From Lottia gigantea (lineage: Eukaryota > Mollusca > Gastropoda > Lottiidae), in the NCBI RefSeq assembly GCF_000327385.1, contig NW_008709716.1, positions 1,494,957 through 1,558,956 of the forward strand: 64,000 nucleotides of DNA, written 5' to 3'. A model generated the notes under the pieces. That model was not told the origin of the DNA. It did no database searches and saw only the letters and a list, made by a program, of their open reading frames with translations. How positions within the stretch are numbered: the first letter of the stretch is position 1; every line of letters starts with the position of its first letter. This document shows, one piece after another, positions 36,037 through 47,200 of this stretch. Made by a program: the position numbers and the translations under genes.

Positions 36037-38512
36037 TTTCACTGCAGTTGATACCTGTCCATTGACAAACAAGTAGATGACAAACACTGAACTTGTTTAT
36101 TTATGTAATAGTTCTAAGTGGTCGAGCTTATAACCATCAAGGGTGGTGAGAATTAAACGGTTACGTTGCCTTTGAAAACTATACATTACTTTGGAACAAA
36201 AATAATAGGTGTTTACAGTGTATAACTGTAGGTACTTAAAATCGTAATACTACTATTACGATGACAATACATTGAACTACAACATTAGAAACTATATAGC
36301 TTTACCCCACCATTTCACATTAGACTTTCCTAGTAAAGTTCATGACCTCACGTGTACCGTACGTACGTCTAATTGTTTCTTCAAGATCCGTCCAACAGAC
36401 CCTATCCGTCCGAACACGCCTATTTCACATGTGAGCTTTCAGATACGTCATTTTACTGAAAAGCATTAAAATAAATTATTTGTATTTTGCTTAAAGTCGC
36501 ATGACTTTGACGTTTCGTTTGGACAAAAGACGAAACTTTCGTCGAAAGGTTCATGTTTGCTTTCTACTTTCCCTTTATCTTTATTGTTTTTGTGACGATT
36601 CTCCAGACTTCTGTAGGGCCTTAAGCAAACCTCTATCAAAAGACATGTCTGGATAACCGGATGATACTTTATATAAGAGTTTTATAACTTATGCGGCCTA
36701 CCTTTTTACCTTTTAAATTTTGTCATCGATATAAGCTATGTAAATTTATGTAAATCCTAAGCCTATCCAATTTGTAAGTCGTTATGTATTGTTAGTAAGA
36801 ATATAATTATCTTTCAGTGACAGTACGGTTGAGGTTGTAATTAACTAATGTCTTGAGCACAGTAAAAAGTTTTTTGAATTTTTTCCATTATTTTTATACG
36901 AATTGGAATATCAGCCTTAAAATAGTACTGTTAGTTTTAGAATGTCTTTTCTTGATAAAAATATAAACAAAAGCACACATTGTATGTCTTCAAAATTTGT
37001 TTTTACAGAGGACAATTTTCAGCCAAAATGTGTGACTTTTTGGGTTGAAATTTCTAAGAGAGAAATGTGTTTCTTTTCATAACTATCAGTACTATTTTAA
37101 GGCTGATATTCCAATTCGAAAAAAAAAAACTTTTCAACTTGCATAGACAATAAGTCTTGTGTGTGACTTAAAGAATATCTGCTTAAAAAAAGATAGCTTT
37201 TGATTGATAAAGCTTATGCATTTGTGTTGATAAACAGATTCAATCATTTCTTTAACCATATAATTGTAAACTCTATAGACCTTGTTCTTCATCCTTATCT
37301 CAGTTAACTTAGTGAAATAGGGATGATTTGGACAGGCTTAGTAAAACGAGTGTCAGTGTTTTTTTGTTTTCACAGATTGTCTTTTTAACTTTGTTCGCAA
37401 GAGAACATTATTGTTTTATCTGATGACTGTCACAATGCTTATTCCCAAATTTTCCTGTCCAATCATATTTGTCTACTTAAAAATGTGACTTTTTAGTTTT
37501 TTTCTAAAATTATTTTGAAATTTAATGAGTAAGCTTTATCTGATATAAATTATCTGATATGCATGTAGAAGGAAAATCCTCCAAGGAATTATGAAATAGA
37601 GTATTTTGTGATTAGTGAACATGAAATGAGCCAAACAGTGACGTTTCCGGGGTATTGACATGACATGGCTGGCATGTGAAGTCACCCACAGAAAAAATAA
37701 ATAAACATGATTTAGAAATATTTGAGTCCATCTAATGATAAAAAGAAAAACCCATTTATATAACATGGCTATAGGTCAGTAGACATGATTGGTTTGTTGA
37801 CATAAGAATTGATCAGTTATATAAATATTTATTTTGTGTTGTGGCCAGTACACTGATAGAACTGTTTGGTCCACATTGACATTTAGGTCATGAATATTTG
37901 TGTGGGTACGGCGTGGATATTTGATTAGTTTATGCAACAGAAAAAATCTGTTACACAACCACGATATATATAAAGACCAATCAATGTATTCAATTTTCAG
38001 ATAATATAGTACATTTACATGTATGATATAGTGTTCCACAATATAGTAGCCAGTAAAACAACTTCAACACTTCTGATCTCTAAAACAGTAAGGAGTAAAA
38101 TAGTAAGTAGACCTTATGCTATATTTAATATATTATATTTAGTATATTATTTATTTCACTTTTTTTTCTGATGGTTTTTCGCTCAAAATCTGAAGACATT
38201 ATGGAGAATAATATGTTTCCACTCACAGTTTAAATTATCATATTTTGATGCTAAAAACATTCAGTTTACTTATTTTGCTTCTAATTGAAACTAAATATCT
38301 AAAGCTGAATTATGACAAAATCAATAACAATATGATATATAACTGACTTAACAATTTCTGGCATGAAAAATATGCAAGAATCTTGATTATAAGCTATCCA
38401 GGTGTATTGCAGTCATTGTAAACATAGTCAATATACATTACATACCTATCTTATACCATTCAAACAAATACAACAATATCATTCTTTTTTTTAGAATTCT
38501 ACACCTACCAGA
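36037..38512. other. Region between divergent HEBP2-like genes, including an inverted-repeat element
   Basis: The two genes fire outward from this 2.5-kb region, so it should hold both promoters. A TATAAG-like stretch at about 36672 and ATATATAAAG at about 37967 are weak candidates only. An acceptor (TTTTTTTTAG) just before 38495 implies a 5' untranslated exon for the plus-strand gene. Confidence 0.4.
36880..37140. mobile_element. Inverted-repeat MITE between the HEBP2-like genes
   Basis: GAATTGGAATATCAGCCTTA, then AAATAGTACTG, at 36901-36931 recurs inverted at about 37088-37118 (CAGTACTATTT, then TAAGGCTGATATTCCAATTC). T-rich sequence lies just outside each arm. No coding capacity was seen. 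Confidence 0.65.
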
Positions 38513-40790
38513 ATGTTTACGGCAATTAAAACAGCATTTACCTCTAAAGGTTTAGATATGCCTGAATATACTGTGTTAAATAAGACTGAGGATTCAGTGA
38601 GTATTATATTTAGTTAGCAACACATCGTATCACGCATACAGGTTTTGACATGGTCTTATTAACCCATATTAAACTAAGTCCACTACACTTCAGTTTTTGG
38701 GCGAGGAAATGGTGCTATTTAAATCTGACCAATCAGATTGGTAGGTCGGAAATGAGGTCATGTAAACAAAACACAAAATCGCTTTTCCGCCTCCAGTTTG
38801 AACATATAAGAACACATTCTATTCAAGCAAATATTCCAAAGAAAGGTTTGACTTTCTCTTTTCTTCAAATCTTTAGTGAAAATCTTACTTAATTCCGTAC
38901 CGTTAATATAAATCAAAACATTTAATGACATGCTGGTTTTATTTTGTTTACGTTCGCAAACAAAACGTCATAATGAATGATTTGTTCTGATTGGCTGATT
39001 TGACTATGAAGACAGCAGAGCCAATTTTGATTGGACAATATTTAGTTATTTTGTTCACATGTATTACCACAGTTTTGAAGTATGATGAATAGTGGCTTGG
39101 TTTGGACACGATGCTAGTAACTTAGCTGGAATTTCACACAACTAGCTATTATTACCATTTGAGGTCATTTATATAGAAGAAGATAACACCTACCCTAGAA
39201 ATACCTGAAATTTAATTAGATTGTGACTTAAATGGTGTCTAGATGCACATCCAGTGATGTAATATAATTTAATAAAAATCAACCAGAAGTTGCAGTTTTT
39301 CATAAAATGTGTTTTTACATTCAACTGGAATATTTTTTAAAAGTTTTGTCAATAGTATATATAGATGATATGTTTTGTATTATATTCAAGGCACCGTCAC
39401 CACCATATGAAGAAAGACAATATCCTGAAACTAAATGGGTTAGTACAAGTATTCAGGGTATGGTATTAAAGGAAGCTACCAGTAAAGGTTTCCGAAGATT
39501 ATTTAATTATATTCAAGGTGCAAACAAATCAGGTATGTTAATTTGGTTAAAATGTATTTGATGCTTTAATATTGTTATCTTTGTTGCTCACATTCAAGGA
39601 GAATAAAATTATTTGTATAAAAGATTTGATGTAAGTAAAACAAATTTTGTCTATTCTAGCTGCTTGAAAAAGGGTTAGATTGAAATAAGCTAACATTACA
39701 ACTACAATTTATTGTTATGATGTAAACTAGACAGTAGTATTATGATTTTCAGGTGTAAAGATAGAGATGACATCACCAGTGCCAACTAAGGTAGTACCAG
39801 GGGCAGGTCCCAATTGTGAAAATACCTTTACTGTTTCCTTCTTTATACCTCCTGAAAATGCAGCTAACCCTCCTGAACCAACAGATAAAGATGTTTTTAT
39901 TGATTCATGGCCAGCTCAGACTATTTATGCAAGGTAAATAATTTTATCATCAATGCAGGCTTGTATTTATCATTCTAGCAGTTGTTAAGTCAAAGTATTT
40001 TTAATATCTAAAATTAGAATGTTACCAGTAATAACATCCAACACTCTAAGCATCCATGGTACACCTCTGTTTAATTTCTGGAGAAATGTAAATTCTTTAG
40101 TACCTGAGTATTAACCCAGTAGCAATTAAGAAAGTAAGTAGACTTAGCCTATCATTGCCTTTGATCTCCGAAACAGAAGGTCCAAGGTTCAATCCCGGCA
40201 TAGGTTGAGATAATACTATCAGATTTTTCAATCCGGTTTCCCCTTGTCAGTGATGCAGGTGAGAGGGGCTGACATTGAAAAAGCATCTAGTCGTTCAGAT
40301 GGGACAGTAAACTGAGGCCCTGTGTTCTACAGGCTGTGCACGTTAAAGATCCCTCGACAGTTGGAAATCGAAAAAGAACGGGCTAATGTGGCTGTCCTGG
40401 CAAAATTTCCCTTAGTGAACCTTCATGGCGTTGCCGGTCTTCATTAGCGCACATGGTGCAGAAAAGTAGAACGTAAAACTCCATTCGTTTCATTTCATTT
40501 CCAAAACATTGTTCAATTGTAGGCATACCTGATTTTATCTAAGCTAGATTCGAAAGTTAATGCCCTGTGTGTTTTGTTGATTGATGATTTATATTATGTA
40601 TTGTAGAACATTTGGTGGTTTTGCTAAGGATGATGATTGGTTAACTAACAGTCAAGAATTAGCTAAAGATCTAAAAGATAAACCTTTAAATCAATCCTAT
40701 TGGTTTACTGCTGGTTATGATAGTCCGTTTAAAATGTTCAGTAGAAGAAATGAGGTGTGGTATGTTAAAGCTGAAAATAGTGAACAATGA
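38513..40790 (+). CDS. SOUL/HEBP2-like heme-binding family protein without signal peptide
   Basis: Four exons: 38513-38596, 39391-39532, 39753-39933, 40607-40790, with GT-AG borders and consistent phase, giving 196 aa, close to the usual 190-205 aa of HEBP1/HEBP2. The start MFTAIKTAFTSKGL is the first ATG after an upstream acceptor, and it gives no signal peptide. The SOUL domain runs through YEERQYPETKWVSTSIQGM, RRLFNYIQGANKSGV, KIEMTSPVPTKV, NTFTVSFFIPPE, RTFGGFAKDDDW and TAGYDSPFKMFSRRNEVWYV. These match HEBP2 blocks (KWVSTS, YIQG, KMTAPV, TAGYNSP, RNNEVW) in order. A cytosolic, possibly mitochondria-linked tetrapyrrole-binding role follows from the family. The exon structure parallels the minus-strand neighbour (YIQG, then KIEMT, then R-F-G/P joins), so the two are paralogues by inverted duplication. 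Confidence 0.92.
40140..40500 (+). repeat. tRNA-derived SINE, fullest copy, inside a HEBP2-like intron
   Basis: A good Pol III B box (GGTTCAATCCCGG, 40186-40198) lies in the tRNA-like head. The body follows (TCTAGTCGTTCAGATGGGAC, GTTCTACAGGCTGTGC, TGTCCTGGCAAAATTTCCCT) and the 3' end is TCCATTCGTTTCATTTCATT. The copies at 9.3, 53.8 and 54.8-55.4 kb match its body. The A box is weak. Confidence 0.82.
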
Positions 40791-41335
40791 AATGGTATAT
40801 CCTAATCAAGACAATATTAATGAACATTGTGAAAGTCTAAAACTGTGGTACAATGATAAACTGTAGCCTAGGGATAAGTTTTTGTTGAAGTAACTATTTG
40901 TTATTGAAGATGAAGAGATTATATTATCTTATTTAGACTCTCAGGGGAAGAAAAACAAACAGGGCTAAATCAAACATTTAAAGACTAATAGTAAATTTAA
41001 AAGGGAGTATCCAAACAATTTTCAGCTTTTCATTGTCCAGTCAATAGTTGTCTATGGAAGTCAATGAATTTTAAGATGCCTTTGGCTATCTTTGCTTCAA
41101 AATCAAGCTAGAAAGTGAAAATAGAATTCATTGAAAAAGTGGTTTGCACATTATTCAGGTATTTTGTTTAAAGGTTAATGACGTATACCACACTTGAAAC
41201 CAATACTTGAACAATATTTTGTATGTCTGTTTCCACACTCTAGTATTTGCATAGATGTGATAAACGTTTAAACACGGTTTTTCTTTACCAGGGTATCATA
41301 ATTTATAGAAATATTAGTCATATACATGTAATTTT
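40791..41335. other. 3' UTR and spacer
   Basis: Follows the HEBP2-like stop codon at 40790. No exon, RNA gene or clear repeat was recognised before the foldback element. Confidence 0.4.
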
Positions 41336-41944
41336 TACGGAAGCGTATTAGGGCCATTCATTTTTTTTTTTTGAATTTTCAAGTTAGTATGTTGAATTTT
41401 CAAGTTAGTATGTTGAATTTTCAAGTTAGTATGTTGAATTTTCAAGGTAGTATGTTGAATTTTCAAGTTAGTAACTTGAATTTTCAAGCTAGTATGTTGA
41501 ATTTTCAAGTTAGTATGTTCAAGTTACTATGTTGAATTTTCAAGTTAGTATGTTGAATTAGTAACTTGAATTTTCAAGTTAGTATGTTGAATTTTCAAGT
41601 TAGTAACTTGAATTTTCAAGTTAGTATGTTGAATTTTCAAATTACTAAATTCAAGATACCAACTTGAAAATTCAAGATACCGACTTGAAAATTCAAGATA
41701 CTAACTTGAAAATTCAACATACTAACATTGAAAATTCAACATACTAACATTGAAAATTCAACATACTAGCTTGAAAATTCAACATACTAGCTTGAAAATT
41801 CAAGATACTAACTTGAAAATTCAAGTAACTAACTTGAAAATTCGAGTTACTAACTTGAAAATTCAACATACTAACTTGAAAATTCAACATACTAACTTGA
41901 AAATTCAAAAAAAAAAAAATGAATGGCCCTAATACGCTTCCGTA
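41336..41944. mobile_element. Foldback-type element with 21-bp tandem-repeat arms
   Basis: The element opens TACGGAAGCGTATTAGGGCC and closes with the exact inverse, inside a 6-bp target duplication AATTTT (41330-41335 and 41945-41950). Next to each terminus is an ATTCA plus T-run stretch. The rest is a left arm of about 12 copies of a 21-bp unit (GAATTTTCAAGTTAGTATGTT and variants) and a right arm of the same unit inverted, meeting near 41645. The whole could fold into one long hairpin. Arms built of short tandem repeats are the hallmark of Foldback/Galileo-type elements, though the superfamily here is not proven. There is no transposase. Confidence 0.88.
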
Positions 41945-42111
41945 AATTTTCTCATATATTTTCAATTATTGTTTAAATCATTGTTATACATGTATTTATA
42001 TTTCAATTAAAAGTAATTTTTGCTGTGTTTTATTTTATTTTCAAGTAGGACCTTAAGCCTAGATGGATAGAAAACTATTAATGGACTTATTCAGCTTTGC
42101 TAACAGATGTT

Positions 42112-42380
42112 GATTTGTGAGGTTCTATAGCACAGTCGGTTAGAGCATTGGTTCTTTACATGATGTCATTTGCTTCGTTACTTCAAGCAAATGGCGGCTG
42201 TGGGTTTAAATCTCATTAGCGTGTGAAAGTCGAATGACCTTGTATAAGTCATTTTCACTCATAATGCCAGTCAACCCAGCTGTAAGTGCCATATGGGTAA
42301 TCTGGGAAATATAAATACCAAGAGAGTTGGACCAGGGTCAGCTGGTAGAAAGGATCTATTGTGAACCTAAATTGCTATCC
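42112..42380 (+). repeat. Second type of tRNA-derived SINE
   Basis: A good A box (TAGCACAGTCGGTTAGAGC, from 42128) and a B box (GGGTTTAAATCTC, from 42202) lie in tRNA-like order but too far apart for a working tRNA; an inverted GCAAATG/CATTTGC stem lies between them. The body (GTGTGAAAGTCGAATGACC, CCCAGCTGTAAGTGCCATA, GGGTAATCTGGGAAATATAA) looks like a retroposon tail. It differs from the SINE at 40.1 kb. Confidence 0.65.
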
Positions 42381-44251
42381 TTGTAAAATATAGTTGTTTC
42401 TATATTGCTTTCTTGGACTTATCATTTGAAAATTTATATGTAGTCTGACTTATTGATGATGTTGCAATAATAACTTCCCTTGAAGAGTTTTCTACAAAAA
42501 GAAATTGAATAGGTTTGAAACTATCCCAACATGCAATGTTTTATTTTCATGGCTGACAGCATCGGTGGCAACGAAATATTTTGCTCAGGAATTTTGTTAC
42601 CATTTACCGATTGAAACAAAGAATTTGGATTTAAAACACGGATTGAACTAGTGCCGGGACAATTTTAAACGTGAGATTGAATACATTTGGCTTTCATGAA
42701 TTGACACTCGTTGTTGGTCCAATCGATTTTGACTTGTCAGAAACATGAAACTTGTCAGTTTGTTTTATTGGAACCATGTATAATTGAGTGTAGGCCGATG
42801 TAATTATGGCTTGGCAATGTCCATTAGGCGTTTCATGATTGAGTTATGTATGATTTAAATGCCTTTGACTTTAACCAACTCTCCATCCAATGTATTTTCT
42901 GAATTGTTTTTTGTTTGTTTTGTTATTCTAAATGGATTCATGAACTTATTTAATAAAATAACTATTATAATTCTTAAAAACTAGCATTAAAAGATGATGA
43001 TTACGGTACCCAATTAAAAAAGTTGATAACTTTAAATTATTGAAATAAAGTGATTAAAAGATTATTTAAGGTGTATGAAAGAAGGTACCTTCACATAGTC
43101 TCTCACCTCACTCTAATTTGTGACAGGTCTATCTATGTAAGAAGTACTTTATCTTGTGACAGTGACTTCTGTTGAAGAATAACTTGTTATCTTTCAACCA
43201 CCTAATCTCTGATTCGTGATGAATTAAACAATTTAATGAAAAGATTCAATTTTGTTGCAAATTAATAATGCAGATAATATTGAAAGTATATAAGATAAAT
43301 AACTATTCATACACCTGTATCACATTTCCGACGTATCACATGACATCTTTTTTCACCTCAAATCATGGCATGCCTTGGTCTTAAAAGTATATTGCAATTT
43401 GAACACAAAGTCAAGTCAAGTCAAATTTGAATAGAGTTAGATAAAATGTTACTATTATGGATATACTACCAACAGATTACCTATCTCTCATTAAGAATAA
43501 CACAGCAATTTATTCCAATGGCTTCCTGATATTATGTTAATCCATCACAATAATTGATAGAGATTAACATGTTTTTAATTAGTTTATTACAAATTAATTA
43601 GGGGAGAAAACCACTTAAAATGGAGGTGGAAACCACTAGGATTAAAAAGAGGCAGAAACCACTGGCGGAAAACCCACTAGGGAGGAACTTGTAAAGGGGG
43701 AAACCACTACATGCCTTTGAAATAAACACACTCAAATTCTTTATTAATAGGCCTAATAAAAAAAATTAACTTGGTGACTGTTTATAATATATACTATCCT
43801 GTAGCATTAGACAACATAATAAGAAATGATAATCTGAAATCTGAACTGTTTATTTTGTTACAGTACTGCAAGATGTTGGTTCGAAGTTTGTAAATAATTA
43901 ATATTGAGTACCAGCATCATATTTTATTTATTAGATTGAGGCTTTATCTATTAGGTTGTTTTGCAAAGGAAGATTTGAAACCGATTTGGAAAGCTTATTA
44001 GTATAGATTGATGAGATATCGAACTATTTGGAAGTTGAGAATGGGAATTTGATTTGATTGGAAATAATATTTTATGCATTTTTTTTACTGTGAGAATCAT
44101 TAACAGCTGCCATGGAGCTTTTTCACTTTGCCAAGCTATTTTTGTTAGTAGTATATTACTTTACAGATAATGGAGAGTAAAGAATCATTCTGAAGATGAT
44201 GAGATTGACTGATCAGCCGTGAAATGTTATGTTAATCTAATAAATAGAAAA
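42381..44251. other. Intergenic spacer upstream of NEK4
   Basis: Mostly featureless AT-rich DNA. An imperfect short tandem repeat built on GAAACCACTAGG and similar words occupies about 43605-43715. An acceptor (TACTTTACAG, ending 44166) followed by an untranslated stretch suggests that NEK4 has an upstream non-coding exon. Confidence 0.4.
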
Positions 44252-47200
44252 ATGAGTTTAGAAGATTTTACAAGATTAAAGGTTATTGGAAAGGGGAGTT
44301 ATGGAGAAGTATGGTTGGCCACTTACAAGAATGACAGAAAAAAGCAGGTACTGAACATTTATTATAAATTTAAATTTTGCTGGTCGTATTTTAGATTCTA
44401 AAAGAAATGTCATCTTGCTATTTTAATGTTGGTTGAATAAAATTTTACATTGACATAAGTTTCATAATCAAAAGCCTCATATCTTCATTCTGTCAAAGCA
44501 TCATAGTTTTCTACAACTTTAGTCACCAATAGCATTGTCTGGATAGTATAATCTTTCTTATTAATATTTGAAAGGCAAAATAAGATTTGAAGATCATCAT
44601 GAGACTAGAAAAAAAAAAGTATTCTCTTGACTCAGTGAATCTCCGTTTCTGATATTAGGACATCAAACTCCATTCATTTCATTTCAATTTCTGTTCTTGA
44701 TATCTTTTGTATATCCAAGGGTGGGTGTATATTGCGGTTGTTCCTCTCCTTGGATCTGTACTATCCATGATATTATATATATAACAATAGGATGTTTCAA
44801 TGATCTTCTTTTGAGTTATTGTCCATAACCTAGTTAAATAACATCAAAATAAGAGTTGTCTATACACAGCACAATAGATTTGTAAAGTCACAATTGACTA
44901 TTTTACAAAACAATATGATGTCTTGACTTGTTGAGGATGTATATTACCCTGTGTCCGAAGCTATTTTTTAGTGCAAAAAAACAATCGTCCTTATTTTATA
45001 TTGAGTTTTATGAATTTAAAACATGTGACTTGATTTGTTTGTAGTATGTATTGAAAAAGATGAATCTATCAAGAGCATCAAAGAGGGAAAGAAAATCAGC
45101 TGAACAGGAAGCTAAATTATTATCTAAATTAAAACATCCTAATATTGTGTCATATAAAGATTCATTTGAAACTGGAAATGGATATTTGTATATAGCTATG
45201 CAGTACTGTGAAGGTGGTGATTTATATAATAAATTAAAGGAACAGAAGGGTGTTCCATTAGAAGAACGGCAAGTTGTAGAATGGTTCATTCAGATAGCTA
45301 TGGCTTTACAGGTAATCATTTTTATAGATAATAGAAACATGGCAACTGAAAGATGATGGATGATATTTGTAGCCAGTTTAAGATTCTTTAGTTTTGGTAT
45401 GGAATAACTGGCAGACTTTGCTCTGTATGTTTTTATCTCAAACGATCCTGAAGGAGAGACAGAAAATTGCTTTATCAACAAATATTTACATTTCTACTAT
45501 CACTCACTCAATAAACCAGTTAGACAAACCAGCGTTTATTTTCCAATAACTGTAGTTTGTCATGTGACAATAAGGAGTATGAATACATCGAAAACGAAAA
45601 CAAGGATTGACCCAAGTTCTTTTAGCTATCAAATTTTACAATTTATTTAAATTTACAATTGTTGTTAATATTTCAATGGAATAATAAATATTTGATAATT
45701 CTATCATCCAAATAAGACTGTTGATTTATAGAACTATATTGTTAGGGGCGGGGAGATGAACTTGATTGACAGATATCGGTGAATTAAGCAACAACGGTTT
45801 CGGGTATTTTTACAATTAAAGAACATTTTGGCGTATTTTAGCAGAAAAGATAAACCAATGTAAATATAAGGAATGAATGTGGATCTTGTTATCGTTATAG
45901 GGAAATAAACGCTGGTTTATCTTGTGACAAGACGTACATGACCCGCTTCGCCGGGTCATTTGTCTTGTCACATGATAAACCAGTGTTTATTTCCACAAGG
46001 CGTACATGACCCGCTTCGCCGGGTCATTTGTCTTGTCACATGATAAACCAGCGTTTATTTCCCCATAACGATAACAAGATCCACATTCATTCCTTAAGTA
46101 TTACAGTACTGTTTATAAAATAGATGTTTGTTTCAGATATTTTTTTTTTACCTTCAGTATCTCCATGAAAGAAATATCCTACACCGAGACTTGAAAACAC
46201 AGAATATATTTTTAACAAAGAGTAAGATTATCAAAGTAGGTGATTTAGGCATTGCTCGAGTATTAGACAGCTCCAATGATATGGCTACAACATTAATTGG
46301 TACACCTTATTATATGAGTCCAGAATTATTTTCAAATAAGGCATATAACCACAAGGTAATCTTTAAAACTCTTTTGTAACGATAGAACACATCATTTGCA
46401 CAATATCAGATAAATCTGTCTGTATAGCAAGTATTGAAAATATTCTTTATGTGAGGTTCGTTTTAGGTTTAGTAGTTGCTTTCCCTGGTCATTTATTCAT
46501 GTAAAAGGGACAAACCAAAATCTATATAAATGTATCCCATAACGTATATGAAAGTTTTAACTTAAAAAATTTAGCCATTAATTTTTTTAACGCCAAAACT
46601 TTTTGTAATAGGTTACGTAACCTTTATAAGTTTGTTATGCTTTTTGCGTGCTGTTAGTAAACTACTGTACAAATTTGAGTAAAATATAAGTAGAGAAATA
46701 TGTCTCCAAATCACTGAAACTGGGTCAAACTGCTTAATTGATAATTAGTACTCTCAATTTTGAATTAACCCATTTAAAAAAATTCAGTTTGATCAAGTAG
46801 ATACATAGATATAAAAAGCATATTCTAGAACTATTTTCAGGTTTAATTTACAACGTTTTTAAATATGAATTTTGTTTCAGTCTGATGTATGGGCATTAGG
46901 ATGCTGTGTTTATGAGATGGCTACATTAAAACATGCATTTAATGCGAAAGATATGAATGCTTTAGTGTACAAAATATTAAAAGGAAAGGTAAGTAGTAAA
47001 TAAATGTAATCTTAAGCTTCTGCCTAGCGAGGTCTAACTTTTTTTTCATATCTAGATTAGTTTAATACTTATGCTTAGTTTATATTGTCACTGCAAAATC
47101 ATCAACAAGCAATTCAAGGTATTACATATTTGAAATATGTTTCATATTTATTTTTCAGATGCCTTTAATGCCGAAGAAGTATAGTGTTGAATTATTAGGT

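Noticed and set aside
40140-40215. tRNA gene
   Set aside because: Only the B box is good; the A box and cloverleaf are poor and the sequence continues into a SINE body.
41744-41965. Repetitive open frames on both strands giving LNFQVSM- and KIQHTSL-type peptides
   Set aside because: They come from the 21-bp repeat, which is a multiple of three, inside the foldback element; there is no promoter, splice or domain evidence.
42128-42214. tRNA gene
   Set aside because: A and B boxes are present but too far apart and the acceptor stem does not pair; it is a SINE head.
43605-43715. GAAACCACTAGG repeats as a possible functional array
   Set aside because: Too short and irregular to support anything beyond a degenerate simple repeat.
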